Positions 36,803-45,354 are shown, numbered from the stretch's first letter. The stretch: 64,000 nt of DNA from Neopararhizobium haloflavum (GCF_002750855.1 NZ_NWUC01000003.1:248001-312000); one strand, 5' to 3'. Numbers and translations: made by a program. Notes: a model not told the origin generated them from the sequence alone.

Positions 36803-36816
36803 TATTTGGTCAAATA
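36803..36816. promoter_or_regulatory. TATTTG-N2-CAAATA palindrome before tctC
   Basis: TATTTG-GT-CAAATA, 91 bases before the tctC start. On the minus strand it contains TTGACC, a -35-like hexamer. Bases 36800-36816 are an exact inverted copy of 24865-24881. Confidence 0.65.
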
Positions 36817-36834
36817 TTAAAATGACATCTAAAT

Positions 36835-36849
36835 ATGCGTTTGTTGCAT
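36835..36849. promoter_or_regulatory. LysR box ATGC-N7-GCAT between tctC and the LysR gene
   Basis: ATGC-GTTTGTT-GCAT, extended by one pair to TATGC...GCATA, is a T-N11-A LysR site. Its centre lies 32.5 bp from the centre of the 36803 palindrome, exactly as before the biotin carrier gene, and 66 bp before the LysR start, which allows autoregulation. Confidence 0.65.
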
Positions 36850-36907
36850 ACACTTGATAACCGACCGACTCGACGCTCGCATGTCGGAATAACCGCACGG
36901 ATGATGA

Positions 36908-37822
36908 ATGAGACTGAATCTGAAACAACTGGACGCTTTCCGCGCTGTGATGGTCACTGGTTCCACGTCCGATGCCGCCCTTATGCTGCACCTGTCCCAG
37001 CCGGCGGTCAGCCGATCGCTTCAGAACCTCGAGGAAGCGATCGACTATCAGCTCTTCATCCGCAAGAGCGGGCGGCTCTATCCGACTACTGAGGCCGAAA
37101 GGTTGTTCGCCGAACTTGACCAACTCTATTCCAGCTTTGACCACATTGCGCATGTTCTCAAGACAATCAGGCCCAGCGGCGATGGGCATTTGCGGATCGT
37201 TGCATCCACGCCCATGGCGCAACGTTTTCTGCCGGCAGTCTTTGCTCGTTTCCAAGCAAGTCGCCCGAACGCCAGCCTATCCCTGCGTGTGATTGTCAAG
37301 CGGGAAGCGGCCAAATGGCTGGAATCGCAGCAATTCGATCTCGCGCTCCTGACCATGCCGATCGAATATCCAGCCGCGTGCACCCAGCATGTCGCGACAG
37401 TGGATGCTGTTTGCATCCTGCCTCCGGCTCATCCCCTCACGGCCCGCAAGTTCGTCGACGCGACCGATCTTGCCGACGAGCATTTCATCTCGATCGTCCC
37501 GGGGACGACGCTTCGGGCCCGAATCGATCAGACGTTCACCAGCCTCGGCATCGACCGCAGTAAGTTGCTGCTGGAAACGCAGTCGGGAGCCTCGATCTGC
37601 CAGATGGTCGCCGCCGGACTAGGGGTGTCCGTGATCGACTCGCTGAACGCCGAAGCATTCCAGCATCTGGGTGTTGTGATACGCCCCTTTCGACCGCGGT
37701 TACATTTCGACTACGGACTTTTCGTGCCTATCCACCGCCAGCTTTCGAGCGAGGCGCGCGCGTTTCGTGATCTGCTCAGAGAGATGACCGAGCCGCTCGG
37801 AGGCCCGCGATCCTTCGGCTGA
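36908..37822 (+). CDS. LysR-family regulator, probable regulator of the acid-catabolic island
   Basis: Encodes 304 aa: HTH in the first 60 residues (LKQLDAFRAVMVTGSTSDAA, then LSQPAVSRSLQNLEEAI) and a substrate-binding domain with PSGDGHLRIVAS and VAAGLGVSVIDS. This branch resembles regulators of opine and carboxylate catabolism. Divergent from tctC with the LysR box between them; the same box occurs before the carboxylase operon 12 kb away. Confidence 0.88.
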   Translation: MRLNLKQLDAFRAVMVTGSTSDAALMLHLSQPAVSRSLQNLEEAIDYQLFIRKSGRLYPTTEAERLFAELDQLYSSFDHIAHVLKTIRPSGDGHLRIVASTPMAQRFLPAVFARFQASRPNASLSLRVIVKREAAKWLESQQFDLALLTMPIEYPAACTQHVATVDAVCILPPAHPLTARKFVDATDLADEHFISIVPGTTLRARIDQTFTSLGIDRSKLLLETQSGASICQMVAAGLGVSVIDSLNAEAFQHLGVVIRPFRPRLHFDYGLFVPIHRQLSSEARAFRDLLREMTEPLGGPRSFG

Positions 37823-37828
37823 GTCGCA

Positions 37829-37868
37829 GGGAACACATCGTGCAACCCGCGGCTGCCGCAGTGTTCCC
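37829..37868 (+). terminator. Candidate terminator after the LysR gene
   Basis: GGGAACAC and GTGTTCCC pair over 8 bases around a 24-base loop that contains a smaller GCGGC-T-GCCGC hairpin; GTTTGTG follows. It begins 7 bases after the stop codon. Confidence 0.4.
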
Positions 37869-38105
37869 GTTTGTGAGCCGAACAGTTGGCGACTTCGGTA
37901 AGTCAGTTCGAGAGATCGAACGCCTCAGCCAAACACGCGCGCAGCCAGAACCCGGCATCATCTAAGCTTGGCCATCAGACCCGAAGTTAGACACGATGAT
38001 GCAATTCCTGCGGTCGGTATCGACAAGTGCTGGCGCTGCCCCATTGCGAGACTTGTGATCATCATCGCTGCAATGCTTGTTCTTCGGGTGTAGATGCTAC
38101 TTTGA

Positions 38106-38909
38106 TTACCTGGCTGCCGCCATGACGCCTGCGCTCGACCGGCTGCGACTACGGCCACCGTCAACGACGATATCCGCCCCGGTGATGTAGGCGCCCGCAT
38201 CCGAGCAAAGGAAGACAGCAGCGTTTGCGATATCCGAGGTCTTGCCGAACTCTCCGAGCGGGATCGACGAGAGCTCTAGTTCTTTACGCCCAGAATCTTC
38301 ATAGAGTCGTTTCACGCCTTCAGTATCGCCGATGGGACCAGGCGCGATGGTGTTGCAGCGTATGCCGTCCTTGCCCCACTCGCAGCAGAGTGTCCGCATC
38401 AGCGACATGATACCGGCCTTCGCAGCGCCTGCATGGGCGCATCCCGGCCAGCCCTCAAGCGCTCGCGTCGTCGAGATCGCCAGGAACCGCCCGCCGAACT
38501 TCGATCCCTTAAGCGCCACATAGGCCGCCTTGGCGCAATGGAAGGTCCCGTTCAGGTCGATGTCGACAACTGTCTTCCATGCGTTGGCTGACATCTCCGC
38601 TGTGGGCACCACAAAATTGCCCGCCGCGTTGGCTACCACAATGTCCAGCGTGCCGTAAGTATCGATGGCTGCCTGCACCGCGCCGTCTATAGCCTCTGGG
38701 TCGCGCACGTCGGCTGCCACGGCTATTGCCTCGGCGCCCATGCCCTTCAGTTCGTTCACCGCCCCTTCCAACCGTTCCGCGTTCCGGCTCGTAAGTACAA
38801 GCCGCGCCCCCGTGCTAGCGAAGGCCTTGGCAATGCCAAATCCAATTCCGCTCCCGCCACCGGTTATAAGCGCCACACGCCCCGCCAGCGCGTCAGTCGT
38901 GAAGGTCAT
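38106..38909 (-). CDS. SDR-family oxidoreductase, 2,4-dienoyl-CoA reductase (DECR) type
   Basis: Encodes 267 aa. NAD(P)-binding GGGSGIG at 17-23, NAAGNF at 94-99. The catalytic Tyr of ordinary SDRs is absent: the Y-x3-K position reads A160-x3-K164 in AHAGAAKAG. DECR-type enzymes also lack that Tyr and have the same NAAGNF and APGPIGDTEGVKRL elements, so reduction of a 2,4-dienoyl-CoA or a related unsaturated acyl-CoA is likely. A 14-bp palindrome lies upstream. Its place next to the island suggests the pathway passes through an unsaturated CoA ester. Confidence 0.85.
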   Translation of the reverse strand: MTFTTDALAGRVALITGGGSGIGFGIAKAFASTGARLVLTSRNAERLEGAVNELKGMGAEAIAVAADVRDPEAIDGAVQAAIDTYGTLDIVVANAAGNFVVPTAEMSANAWKTVVDIDLNGTFHCAKAAYVALKGSKFGGRFLAISTTRALEGWPGCAHAGAAKAGIMSLMRTLCCEWGKDGIRCNTIAPGPIGDTEGVKRLYEDSGRKELELSSIPLGEFGKTSDIANAAVFLCSDAGAYITGADIVVDGGRSRSRSSAGVMAAAR

Positions 38910-38968
38910 GTCGTTACTCCCAATTGCTTATATCCACGCAGAACCGTGCGGTATTCTGCTAGCCTCTA

Positions 38969-38982
38969 CTTACAGTTGTAAG
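38969..38982. promoter_or_regulatory. CTTACA-N2-TGTAAG palindrome before the SDR gene
   Basis: A perfect 6+6 dyad with a 2-base spacer, 59 bases before the SDR start. Same geometry as the TATTTG palindromes but different sequence; probably the site of another regulator. Confidence 0.45.
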
Positions 38983-39060
38983 ACGAATGCCAATCCACAT
39001 TGTTGTCCAACCCACTCATGCAACTTGGCATGTAGGTTGGGATCGGGACAAGAATTGTTC

Positions 39061-39213
39061 TCAGCAACACGCAGCCCTGATCACCAAGGAGAGCAATGCT
39101 GGGAACGGCGGCGCAAGATTCCGCTTCGCGCCTTCCTCCGCCGCCCGGGTCAGGATCGCTTCGAACTCGGCGTCGGGCATGCGGACGAAGCCGTCGGATT
39201 GGCGTGTTGTCAT
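39061..39213 (-). pseudogene. DUF6127-like phage protein, truncated at prophage edge
   Basis: Starts at ATG 39213 behind GGAGGGAGGATCCC. The first 31 codons (TTRQSDGFVRMPDAEFEAI..., to EEGAKR at 39121) match DUF6127 proteins that usually follow DUF2793 in such phages and continue with a C-terminal membrane helix. After codon 31 the sequence changes to unrelated residues and stops after 50 codons. The join near 39,120 is best read as the prophage/host junction or a deletion end. Confidence 0.6.
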
Positions 39214-39232
39214 GGGATCCTCCCTCCACCGC

Positions 39233-40309
39233 TCAACCAATCTTGCAGCCCCAGAAGGACGTGTGGTCGGCCGCGAAGTAGCCGTCCGCGACTCGGAAAT
39301 ATCCCTGCAGCTCTACGGTATCGCCCGCGGTGAGCGGGACCATGGTCTGCAGCCAGATCGCGGTGGCGAGCGAGACGTGGGTGGCGGAGATTTCGCCGAG
39401 GGAGCCACGGATTTCGGTGGTGCCGTTCAGCACCAGCCGTCCCCGCATGCGCGCGGTCGTGCTGGCGTTCACCTTGTAGAGGAGCGTCCCGCCGAAGAGG
39501 TAGGTGCCGTCCACCGGCGCCACGAAGTGGTTGTTCGCGGCGTCGAACACCCCCTGATCGTTGTAGTCGGTGTTGTTCAGGCCGATCTTGGTCCAGGTGC
39601 CGACGCCGACATAGTTGTCGTAGTTCGTGTACGCCTTGAAGCGCGGCAGCCGGGGCTGATCGACGATGCCGTTCGCGTTGTCGATGCTCAGCCCGTCGAA
39701 GAAGGTGCTGCCGTCGGCCGAGACTGCGAGGCGGAAGCGGTCCGAGCCGAACAGCCCCACCAGCGCCTTGGTCACGAAGCCAGTCTGGAGGGTCAGACCG
39801 AGATCGTCACCCGCAGCCTCCTTGTTCATGGTGTAGAAGAGATCGCCGGTCCCGCCCTCGGCGACGGTCTTCGCCGTCCAGAGTGCGGCGTTCAGCTTGG
39901 CCGAGAACGGGTTCGAGGCATCCGCTGTCGTGCCGACACCCAGTAGCGCCATGTTCTGCAGCGCCGTGGGCGTCGTTCCGATCCAGCCGGCGCCATCATA
40001 GACCAGCAGCAGGCCCTCATCCTCGACCCATGCCCGCCAACCAGTCCGTGGCGGCAGGCGCAGCCATGCGCCCTCGGTCCAGAGCGCGACGTTCAGGTCC
40101 CAGCCCGCCCAGTCGCCAGTCGCGCCCGAGGCGACAATATAGCGGTCACCGTCGATGTGACTCCCGGGCGGTGCCGTCAGGTCGCGGTCGAGGACGGAGA
40201 GCTGGACGAGCCCGTCGAGGAGCCGCAGCGCTTCATTGTGGGTGACGTGCTTCTGTGCCTGCGCCGCCAGGATATAGGGCAGCAACAGATGGGTCGTGGC
40301 GTCGGACAT
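39233..40309 (-). CDS. DUF2793 protein with C-terminal C1q-like domain (tail fibre/tip)
   Basis: Encodes 358 aa. The N-terminal part (about 1-120) is the DUF2793 domain, with LLLPYILAAQAQKHVTHNEAL and LVLDR-like LSVLDRDLTAPP. The last 130 residues look like a C1q/TNF-type jelly roll: FKAYTNYDNYVG, FDAANNHFVAPVDGTYLF, GDTVELQGYFRVADG. Such modules often end phage fibres and bind receptors. ATG 40309 was preferred over the upstream non-conserved extension. Confidence 0.8.
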   Translation of the reverse strand: MSDATTHLLLPYILAAQAQKHVTHNEALRLLDGLVQLSVLDRDLTAPPGSHIDGDRYIVASGATGDWAGWDLNVALWTEGAWLRLPPRTGWRAWVEDEGLLLVYDGAGWIGTTPTALQNMALLGVGTTADASNPFSAKLNAALWTAKTVAEGGTGDLFYTMNKEAAGDDLGLTLQTGFVTKALVGLFGSDRFRLAVSADGSTFFDGLSIDNANGIVDQPRLPRFKAYTNYDNYVGVGTWTKIGLNNTDYNDQGVFDAANNHFVAPVDGTYLFGGTLLYKVNASTTARMRGRLVLNGTTEIRGSLGEISATHVSLATAIWLQTMVPLTAGDTVELQGYFRVADGYFAADHTSFWGCKIG

Positions 40310-40319
40310 GGAATGACCT

Positions 40320-43300
40320 TCAGAACGTGAGCGTGACTGTTTTCGGCCCGCCCCGCCCGACGAGAGCGGAGAGCTGGAAGATGCGGATGTCGAGTGTGTC
40401 GCCGGCGGCGAGCGGCGCACCCCAGTCGACGGTCTGGTCTGCGTCGGTGTAGACGGCGCTGGTGGTGGCGGTGCTCAGCACCCGCTTCACAATGGCGCCG
40501 TCGAGGATCTCGACCTCATAGGCTTCGAGCTCTTCCCCAAGCGGTACCTCCAGCCCGCCCCAACTGTCCGCCGCGAGCGCGCGGGACCGGCGGGTCCAGC
40601 GGATCGTCAGATCGCCGGGCGTACGTGGCGTGCGCCACGGCTGCTCGACATGGGCGACGGAGAACGGCCGCAGTCCCGCGCCCGAGGGGGAAAAGGTCTG
40701 CGCCACATAGGTCTCGTCGCTAACCGGACGGCTCGATGGTCCGATGCGCCAGTTCCACGGGAGCCCAAGATCGGCTTCGGCGATGGGCAGCGACCCCAGC
40801 GCGGTGTCCAGAACCACCACCCGCGCGCCTGCGGGCGCGGGATTGCTCACCGCGTCCTCGGTGCCGCGCTGGCCACGGAGGAGACGGGTCAAGCGATACC
40901 GGCCGGGCGCAAGCAGCTCGGCTGCACTCGCCTGCACGATCTCCCAGGAACCGTGCGAGGTCTCGATGGCGAGCGCATTGGCCCCGCCGAACAGCTTGAG
41001 GTCGGTGACGCTTTCCAGAGTGCCGGTAAGCAGATCGACCACCAGCGCATTGCCGAGATCGAATCGCGATGTGGGGCCTGCGTAGAAATCCGAGACGAGC
41101 TTGCCGATGCGAGCGCGGCTGCCGAACGTGGTCAGCAGCTCGAAACCATCAGTCGAGGGGCTGCGAAACACCGCGATCTCACCAGGCCAGGGGACGGCGT
41201 GCGCTGCAATGAGGGGCCGGTGCGCGGGCTGGCCCTCGGTCAGCTGCGGCAGCTCCATCAGCACCGCCTCGGGCGCGCCGAAGACGACGGCCTGCGAGAC
41301 AGCTGAGGAACGCGGCGCGCCGGACGGCAAGTCATAGGCCTCTCGATCCTGGCGAATTGCCTCGATGCCGCGTGCCCCTGCATCGGCAATGGAGACGAGC
41401 CGCAGATCGACCAACCGCCCGTCATGATTGAGCATCACCACATCGGCCGGATCGAGTGCCAAGCGCGAGGGCGGCAATCGAAACGCTGCCGTCTCGCGCC
41501 CGACCCACGCCTCCATCAGCGCGCGGCGGCAGCGGTGCTCGGCCTCCTCTGGCGGCACCGCCATCGGGAAGGTCTCGGAGGCGATGCGCGTCGTATCGAC
41601 AGTGATACGCCGGGCCTCGACGAGGGCAGCGTCGTAATCCTCGTCGGCTCGGGCAATCTGCCACTTCAGAGCCTGCGGCAGTTCAGTCTCCTGTCCGCGT
41701 GTGAGTTCCAGCACGTCGCCCTCGCGGGCGGCGACCAGATCGTCGGGCTCGAGGGTGGCGACGGATGCCCTGCCGCGCATGACAAAGCGGATGACGCCTT
41801 CGGTCTCCACAGCGTCGAAGCTAAAGTGACGCGACAATGTGGTGATCGAGGCGCGCGGGCTTTCGAGTGCCGTGATTGCGTAACCCTCGACCGCACCCCA
41901 AAGCCCGGAGACGTCAATCCTCGCCCCGGGCATGCCGGAGCGCAGGCAGAGATGCCGGACCAGCGCCGCGAGCGATACTGCACCGAGCCGTCCGGTCAGC
42001 CAGTGCCCGAGCCGCCAGTTCGCACCGTCGGACCACACGTTGGTCAGCGCTGGAAAGAACGGATAGGGCCGCGCATCCCAGGTCCAAGCGGCGCATTCAG
42101 GCATATGCACCATCCGGTCGCCATAGACCGCGGATACCGGGTTGTTCGCCGGGTTGCCCCACCAGAGATATGTCGCCTCGAGATAGGCGCGCTGGATGGC
42201 GTCATCGCGCCAACCGCGGGAAAAATACGGCAGTGCGTTTTCCGATGATTTCGGGTCGGGAAAGACATTCGGCTGGTTGCTGCCGCGATCGACGGCCGGA
42301 CAGCCGATCTCGGTAAATCGGATCGGTTTTGATTGCGGCGCCCATGCCGTCGGCGTGCCGCTCTCCACCTCACCCAGGCGCTCGTAGTGGAGGTTCGACC
42401 ACCAGGCGTGAAGATCCTTGTAGCGGAAAACCCATGGCTTGCCGGCGGCTCCGTCCGTGATCGGGGAGCGGACCTGCGCGGCACGGTCTGCGGCGCTGGC
42501 ATAGAACCAGTCGAAGCCTTCGCCGCCCGCGATGTTTGCCTGCAAATAGGCCCGATCGTAGATCGCGGGCCAGCCCTCGGCAGCGTCGCGATGCTCGAAC
42601 CCGTCGCGCCAGTCCGACAGCGGCATGTAGTTGTCGATCCCGACAAAATCGATGTTGCCGTCCGCCCAGAGCGGATCGAGATGAAAGAATACGTCGCCGG
42701 AACCATCGCCCGGCTGGTGCCCGAAATATTCCGCCCAGTCGGCAGCGTAGCTGATCTTTGTCGCCCGGCCGAGGATGCTGCGCACGTCGGCGGCAAGATC
42801 GCGGAAGGCTTCGACCGCCGGATAGCTGCTGGCATCCGAGCGGACCGTTGTAAGTCCACCCATCTCGGTGCCGATAAGGAAGGCGTCAACGCCGCCTGCG
42901 GCCGCGCATAGATGGGCGTAGTGCAACACCATGCGTCGCAGACCCCAATCGCCAGGCCCGCCGGTAAAGGCTACGCTCTCGCCGGAAACCGAGAAGTCGG
43001 ACGGGCTGACACTGCCAAAGAAGGCCGAGACCTGCTGAGCAGCGGAGATCAACTTGTCGACCGTTCCGGCATAGCCTGCGGCCGGCGAACAGGTGATCCG
43101 GCCGCGCCAGGGATAGACGGACTGTCCCACCTCCCCGGCATTATCGGAATATGGGTCCGCCAGCGTATTGCCGGGCGACACATCCATCAGGATGAACGGA
43201 TAGAAGGTGACGCGAAAGCCGCGCGCCTTCATCTCTCTTATCGCCTGCACGACCGCGAAATCTGACGGCGTACCGCCATAGACGGGTCGATCCTCGCCAT

Positions 43301-44279
43301 CCACGCTGACGACATGCGCGTCTTCGCGCCCGACGCCATTGACGATCCACGGCTTCGGAAGTGTCGTCTTGTCTGCGACTTCGACACCGGGACGCAGAAC
43401 GCATTCGCCGGCGCGGAGGTCGTTGCCGAACCAGGAGACAACAAGGCTGACGCTCTTGACGTTCGGTGCCATCGCCTGCAGCCGGTCGAGCGCCACCACC
43501 ATGTCGGGAATGTCGGCGCGCGCATTGACGTTCTCGAAATATTGCCCACCGCCCTCCTCCTTGCGGATGGGTTCGGTGGCGTAGATGAACTCGCCCGATG
43601 CAGGGATGATGGTGACCGCTTCGATCAGCCCTTCCAGCGTGTCTGGATCGCTCAGAGGACGGAACACTTCGAACGAGAGCTGCGGCAGGCGGTTGCCGAA
43701 TTTGCCAAGGCCAAGATCCTCGAAGACGACATAGGCCGTGCCACGATACGCGGGTGTCTTCGCAGTACCCATCTTCGCCGCGATAAATGGATCGGGCGAC
43801 TGTGTATCATCGCCCCGATACCAGCGCCAGGTGATGCCGGTTGGATCGAGTAGTTTGCCGTCTGCCCAGATGCGGCCGATGCCGGTGATCGGACCCTCGC
43901 AAAGTGCCACGGCGAAGCTGGCATAGTAGAGATACTCGGTGGTTTCGATGCCGCCACTGTCCTTTCCACCGCCTTGCGTGGTCGTCTCGGTCTCTTCGCG
44001 GAAGTCCGTCGCCCATATGATGTTTCCGCCCAACCGCATCCGACCGTAGAGCCGCGGGATCACCGCGCCTTCTGTGGCAGAGGTGATGCGGAGCGTGTCG
44101 AGTCGCGCGCCCTCGATGCGCTGCGTCGGCGTGAGCGACGAGATGAGCCAGCTGTCAACTGCCGATCCGATAGTGGAACCGATGACGCCGCCAATGGTCG
44201 CGGCGCCGACGCCAAGGATCGCGCCGCCAATCCCGCCGCCAATGGCGGCGCCGGCTGCGCCGAGAATGAGAGTGGTCAT
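40320..44279 (-). CDS. GTA gp15-like baseplate/host-specificity megaprotein
   Basis: Encodes 1319 aa. N-terminal hydrophobic glycine-rich stretch, then the GTA TIM-barrel-like domain (about 430-750: FLIGTEMGGLTTVRS, SYAADWAEYFGHQ, FVGIDNYMPLSDWRDG, IRFTEIGCPAVD) and the phage-tail_3 region (about 800-970), ending with a fibronectin-like segment. In Rhodobacter GTA this protein forms the tail hub/fibre that penetrates the cell wall. The TIM barrel carries glycoside-hydrolase-like motifs. Confidence 0.93.
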   Translation of the reverse strand: MTTLILGAAGAAIGGGIGGAILGVGAATIGGVIGSTIGSAVDSWLISSLTPTQRIEGARLDTLRITSATEGAVIPRLYGRMRLGGNIIWATDFREETETTTQGGGKDSGGIETTEYLYYASFAVALCEGPITGIGRIWADGKLLDPTGITWRWYRGDDTQSPDPFIAAKMGTAKTPAYRGTAYVVFEDLGLGKFGNRLPQLSFEVFRPLSDPDTLEGLIEAVTIIPASGEFIYATEPIRKEEGGGQYFENVNARADIPDMVVALDRLQAMAPNVKSVSLVVSWFGNDLRAGECVLRPGVEVADKTTLPKPWIVNGVGREDAHVVSVDGEDRPVYGGTPSDFAVVQAIREMKARGFRVTFYPFILMDVSPGNTLADPYSDNAGEVGQSVYPWRGRITCSPAAGYAGTVDKLISAAQQVSAFFGSVSPSDFSVSGESVAFTGGPGDWGLRRMVLHYAHLCAAAGGVDAFLIGTEMGGLTTVRSDASSYPAVEAFRDLAADVRSILGRATKISYAADWAEYFGHQPGDGSGDVFFHLDPLWADGNIDFVGIDNYMPLSDWRDGFEHRDAAEGWPAIYDRAYLQANIAGGEGFDWFYASAADRAAQVRSPITDGAAGKPWVFRYKDLHAWWSNLHYERLGEVESGTPTAWAPQSKPIRFTEIGCPAVDRGSNQPNVFPDPKSSENALPYFSRGWRDDAIQRAYLEATYLWWGNPANNPVSAVYGDRMVHMPECAAWTWDARPYPFFPALTNVWSDGANWRLGHWLTGRLGAVSLAALVRHLCLRSGMPGARIDVSGLWGAVEGYAITALESPRASITTLSRHFSFDAVETEGVIRFVMRGRASVATLEPDDLVAAREGDVLELTRGQETELPQALKWQIARADEDYDAALVEARRITVDTTRIASETFPMAVPPEEAEHRCRRALMEAWVGRETAAFRLPPSRLALDPADVVMLNHDGRLVDLRLVSIADAGARGIEAIRQDREAYDLPSGAPRSSAVSQAVVFGAPEAVLMELPQLTEGQPAHRPLIAAHAVPWPGEIAVFRSPSTDGFELLTTFGSRARIGKLVSDFYAGPTSRFDLGNALVVDLLTGTLESVTDLKLFGGANALAIETSHGSWEIVQASAAELLAPGRYRLTRLLRGQRGTEDAVSNPAPAGARVVVLDTALGSLPIAEADLGLPWNWRIGPSSRPVSDETYVAQTFSPSGAGLRPFSVAHVEQPWRTPRTPGDLTIRWTRRSRALAADSWGGLEVPLGEELEAYEVEILDGAIVKRVLSTATTSAVYTDADQTVDWGAPLAAGDTLDIRIFQLSALVGRGGPKTVTLTF

Positions 44280-44288
44280 GGTTGGGGC

Positions 44289-44723
44289 TCAGCGTTGCGG
44301 AAACAGGAAGGCAAAGGCGATGCGCCGCCGCCACGCTTCGCTCAAGGGCTGCTCGATCACGCCGAGCCGACCATAGGCGTGGATAAAGGTGACGGTGCTG
44401 GTGATGAGCCCGACATGTTTGGCGATGGCGCGTGGCTTCATCCGAAAAAGGACCAAGGCGCCGGGGCTGGCCGCCGCGGGCTCTATCTCGATCATTAGCC
44501 GGCGCGCGCCTTCGGCCAGTACCTCGCATGGGCCCGTCTCGCCCCAGTCGCGGCTATAGGGCGGCATCGGAAACGGCTCCGGACCCACCACTTCCCGCCA
44601 GATCCCCCGGGCGAGACCGAGGCAGTCGCAGCCGACACCTTTGAGGCTCGCCTGATCGTGGTAGGGCGTGCCCAGCCATGAGCGCGCAACCGCGATGATG
44701 CAGTCAGAATTGGCGGTTCTCAC
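44289..44723 (-). CDS. GTA gp14-like NlpC/P60 cell-wall peptidase
   Basis: Encodes about 144 aa. Catalytic Cys34 in GCDCLGLARG and His103 in AKHVGLI; preceded by SWLGTPYHDQASLKG. This phage NlpC type sits in the tail tip and cuts peptide cross-bridges during DNA entry. The GTG at 44723 gives the normal family length. In GTA clusters gp13 and gp14 are adjacent; here a foreign gene separates them and the native start region may have been altered. Confidence 0.88.
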   Translation of the reverse strand: MRTANSDCIIAVARSWLGTPYHDQASLKGVGCDCLGLARGIWREVVGPEPFPMPPYSRDWGETGPCEVLAEGARRLMIEIEPAAASPGALVLFRMKPRAIAKHVGLITSTVTFIHAYGRLGVIEQPLSEAWRRRIAFAFLFPQR

Positions 44724-44775
44724 AGCAGTTCGGGGTGCGCCAAAATCTTGTAATGATGTTCGATTGTGGAACTCC

Positions 44776-45354
44776 CTATCCGCCTCCCTGGACGAAAGCT
44801 GCCGCTTCACGGCCGAGCTTGCCGGCGGATCGTTTTGTTTCGTAGCGAGAGAAATGTCCTGCACTTACAAATTTCCACGGGCCCTTGAGGACCTCAACGG
44901 CAGCAGTCGCAGTCTTTCCGTGTGCAACGACCACCTCCGGCATGATGGTCTCGAGCAGAAAGTGGAACGGCGCGATTTCTCGCCGGGAGGGATGGAGGGT
45001 CTGCATGTCTGCACTGTCGGCCGAGAAAATGTTCGTCTCCAGTATGCGAACAGGGCTGGCTCCCTCGACAAAGGATTCGATGCGAAGGCGCGTCGGACTG
45101 ATCGCAAGCCGCCGTGTTTTTCCCGGCTTTGGCACTGAGCGGGTGGCGGCGTAGGATCGCAACCATTCCTGCTTGTCGAAGCCATATCCGGGTCGCCAGA
45201 AGTGCCAAAAATCGTTTGCCAGTTCTGTTGCCGGGTTGAAGCCAACCAGAAATATCTTGCAGTCGAGAGGCGAGCCTTCGCACACAAATGGTCGAAGGTC
45301 AGTCGGCCTCCCGATCATGTCGGCAAGCTTATTCTCAAATTGGTCAAGCTTCAC
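44776..45354 (-). CDS. Uracil-DNA-glycosylase-superfamily-like protein (cargo gene)
   Basis: Encodes 192 aa. Elements that resemble the UDG fold: IFLVGFNPATE (motif A position, residues about 34-44), VRILETNIFSAD in the middle and EVVVAHGKTATAA near the C-terminus, comparable to the H-containing motif B region. The catalytic Asp or Glu after the first motif is not certain. GTG start with GGAGG 6 bases upstream. It is inserted between the gp13 and gp14 homologues and is more AT-rich than both. Could be a DNA-base-targeting defence or counter-defence enzyme; the family assignment is by eye. Confidence 0.5.
   Translation of the reverse strand: MKLDQFENKLADMIGRPTDLRPFVCEGSPLDCKIFLVGFNPATELANDFWHFWRPGYGFDKQEWLRSYAATRSVPKPGKTRRLAISPTRLRIESFVEGASPVRILETNIFSADSADMQTLHPSRREIAPFHFLLETIMPEVVVAHGKTATAAVEVLKGPWKFVSAGHFSRYETKRSAGKLGREAAAFVQGGG

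Noticed and set aside
37823-38105. Possible small gene or insertion relic between the LysR and SDR genes
   Set aside because: Apart from the hairpin at 37829-37868, short frames on both strands have no start signal or recognisable sequence.
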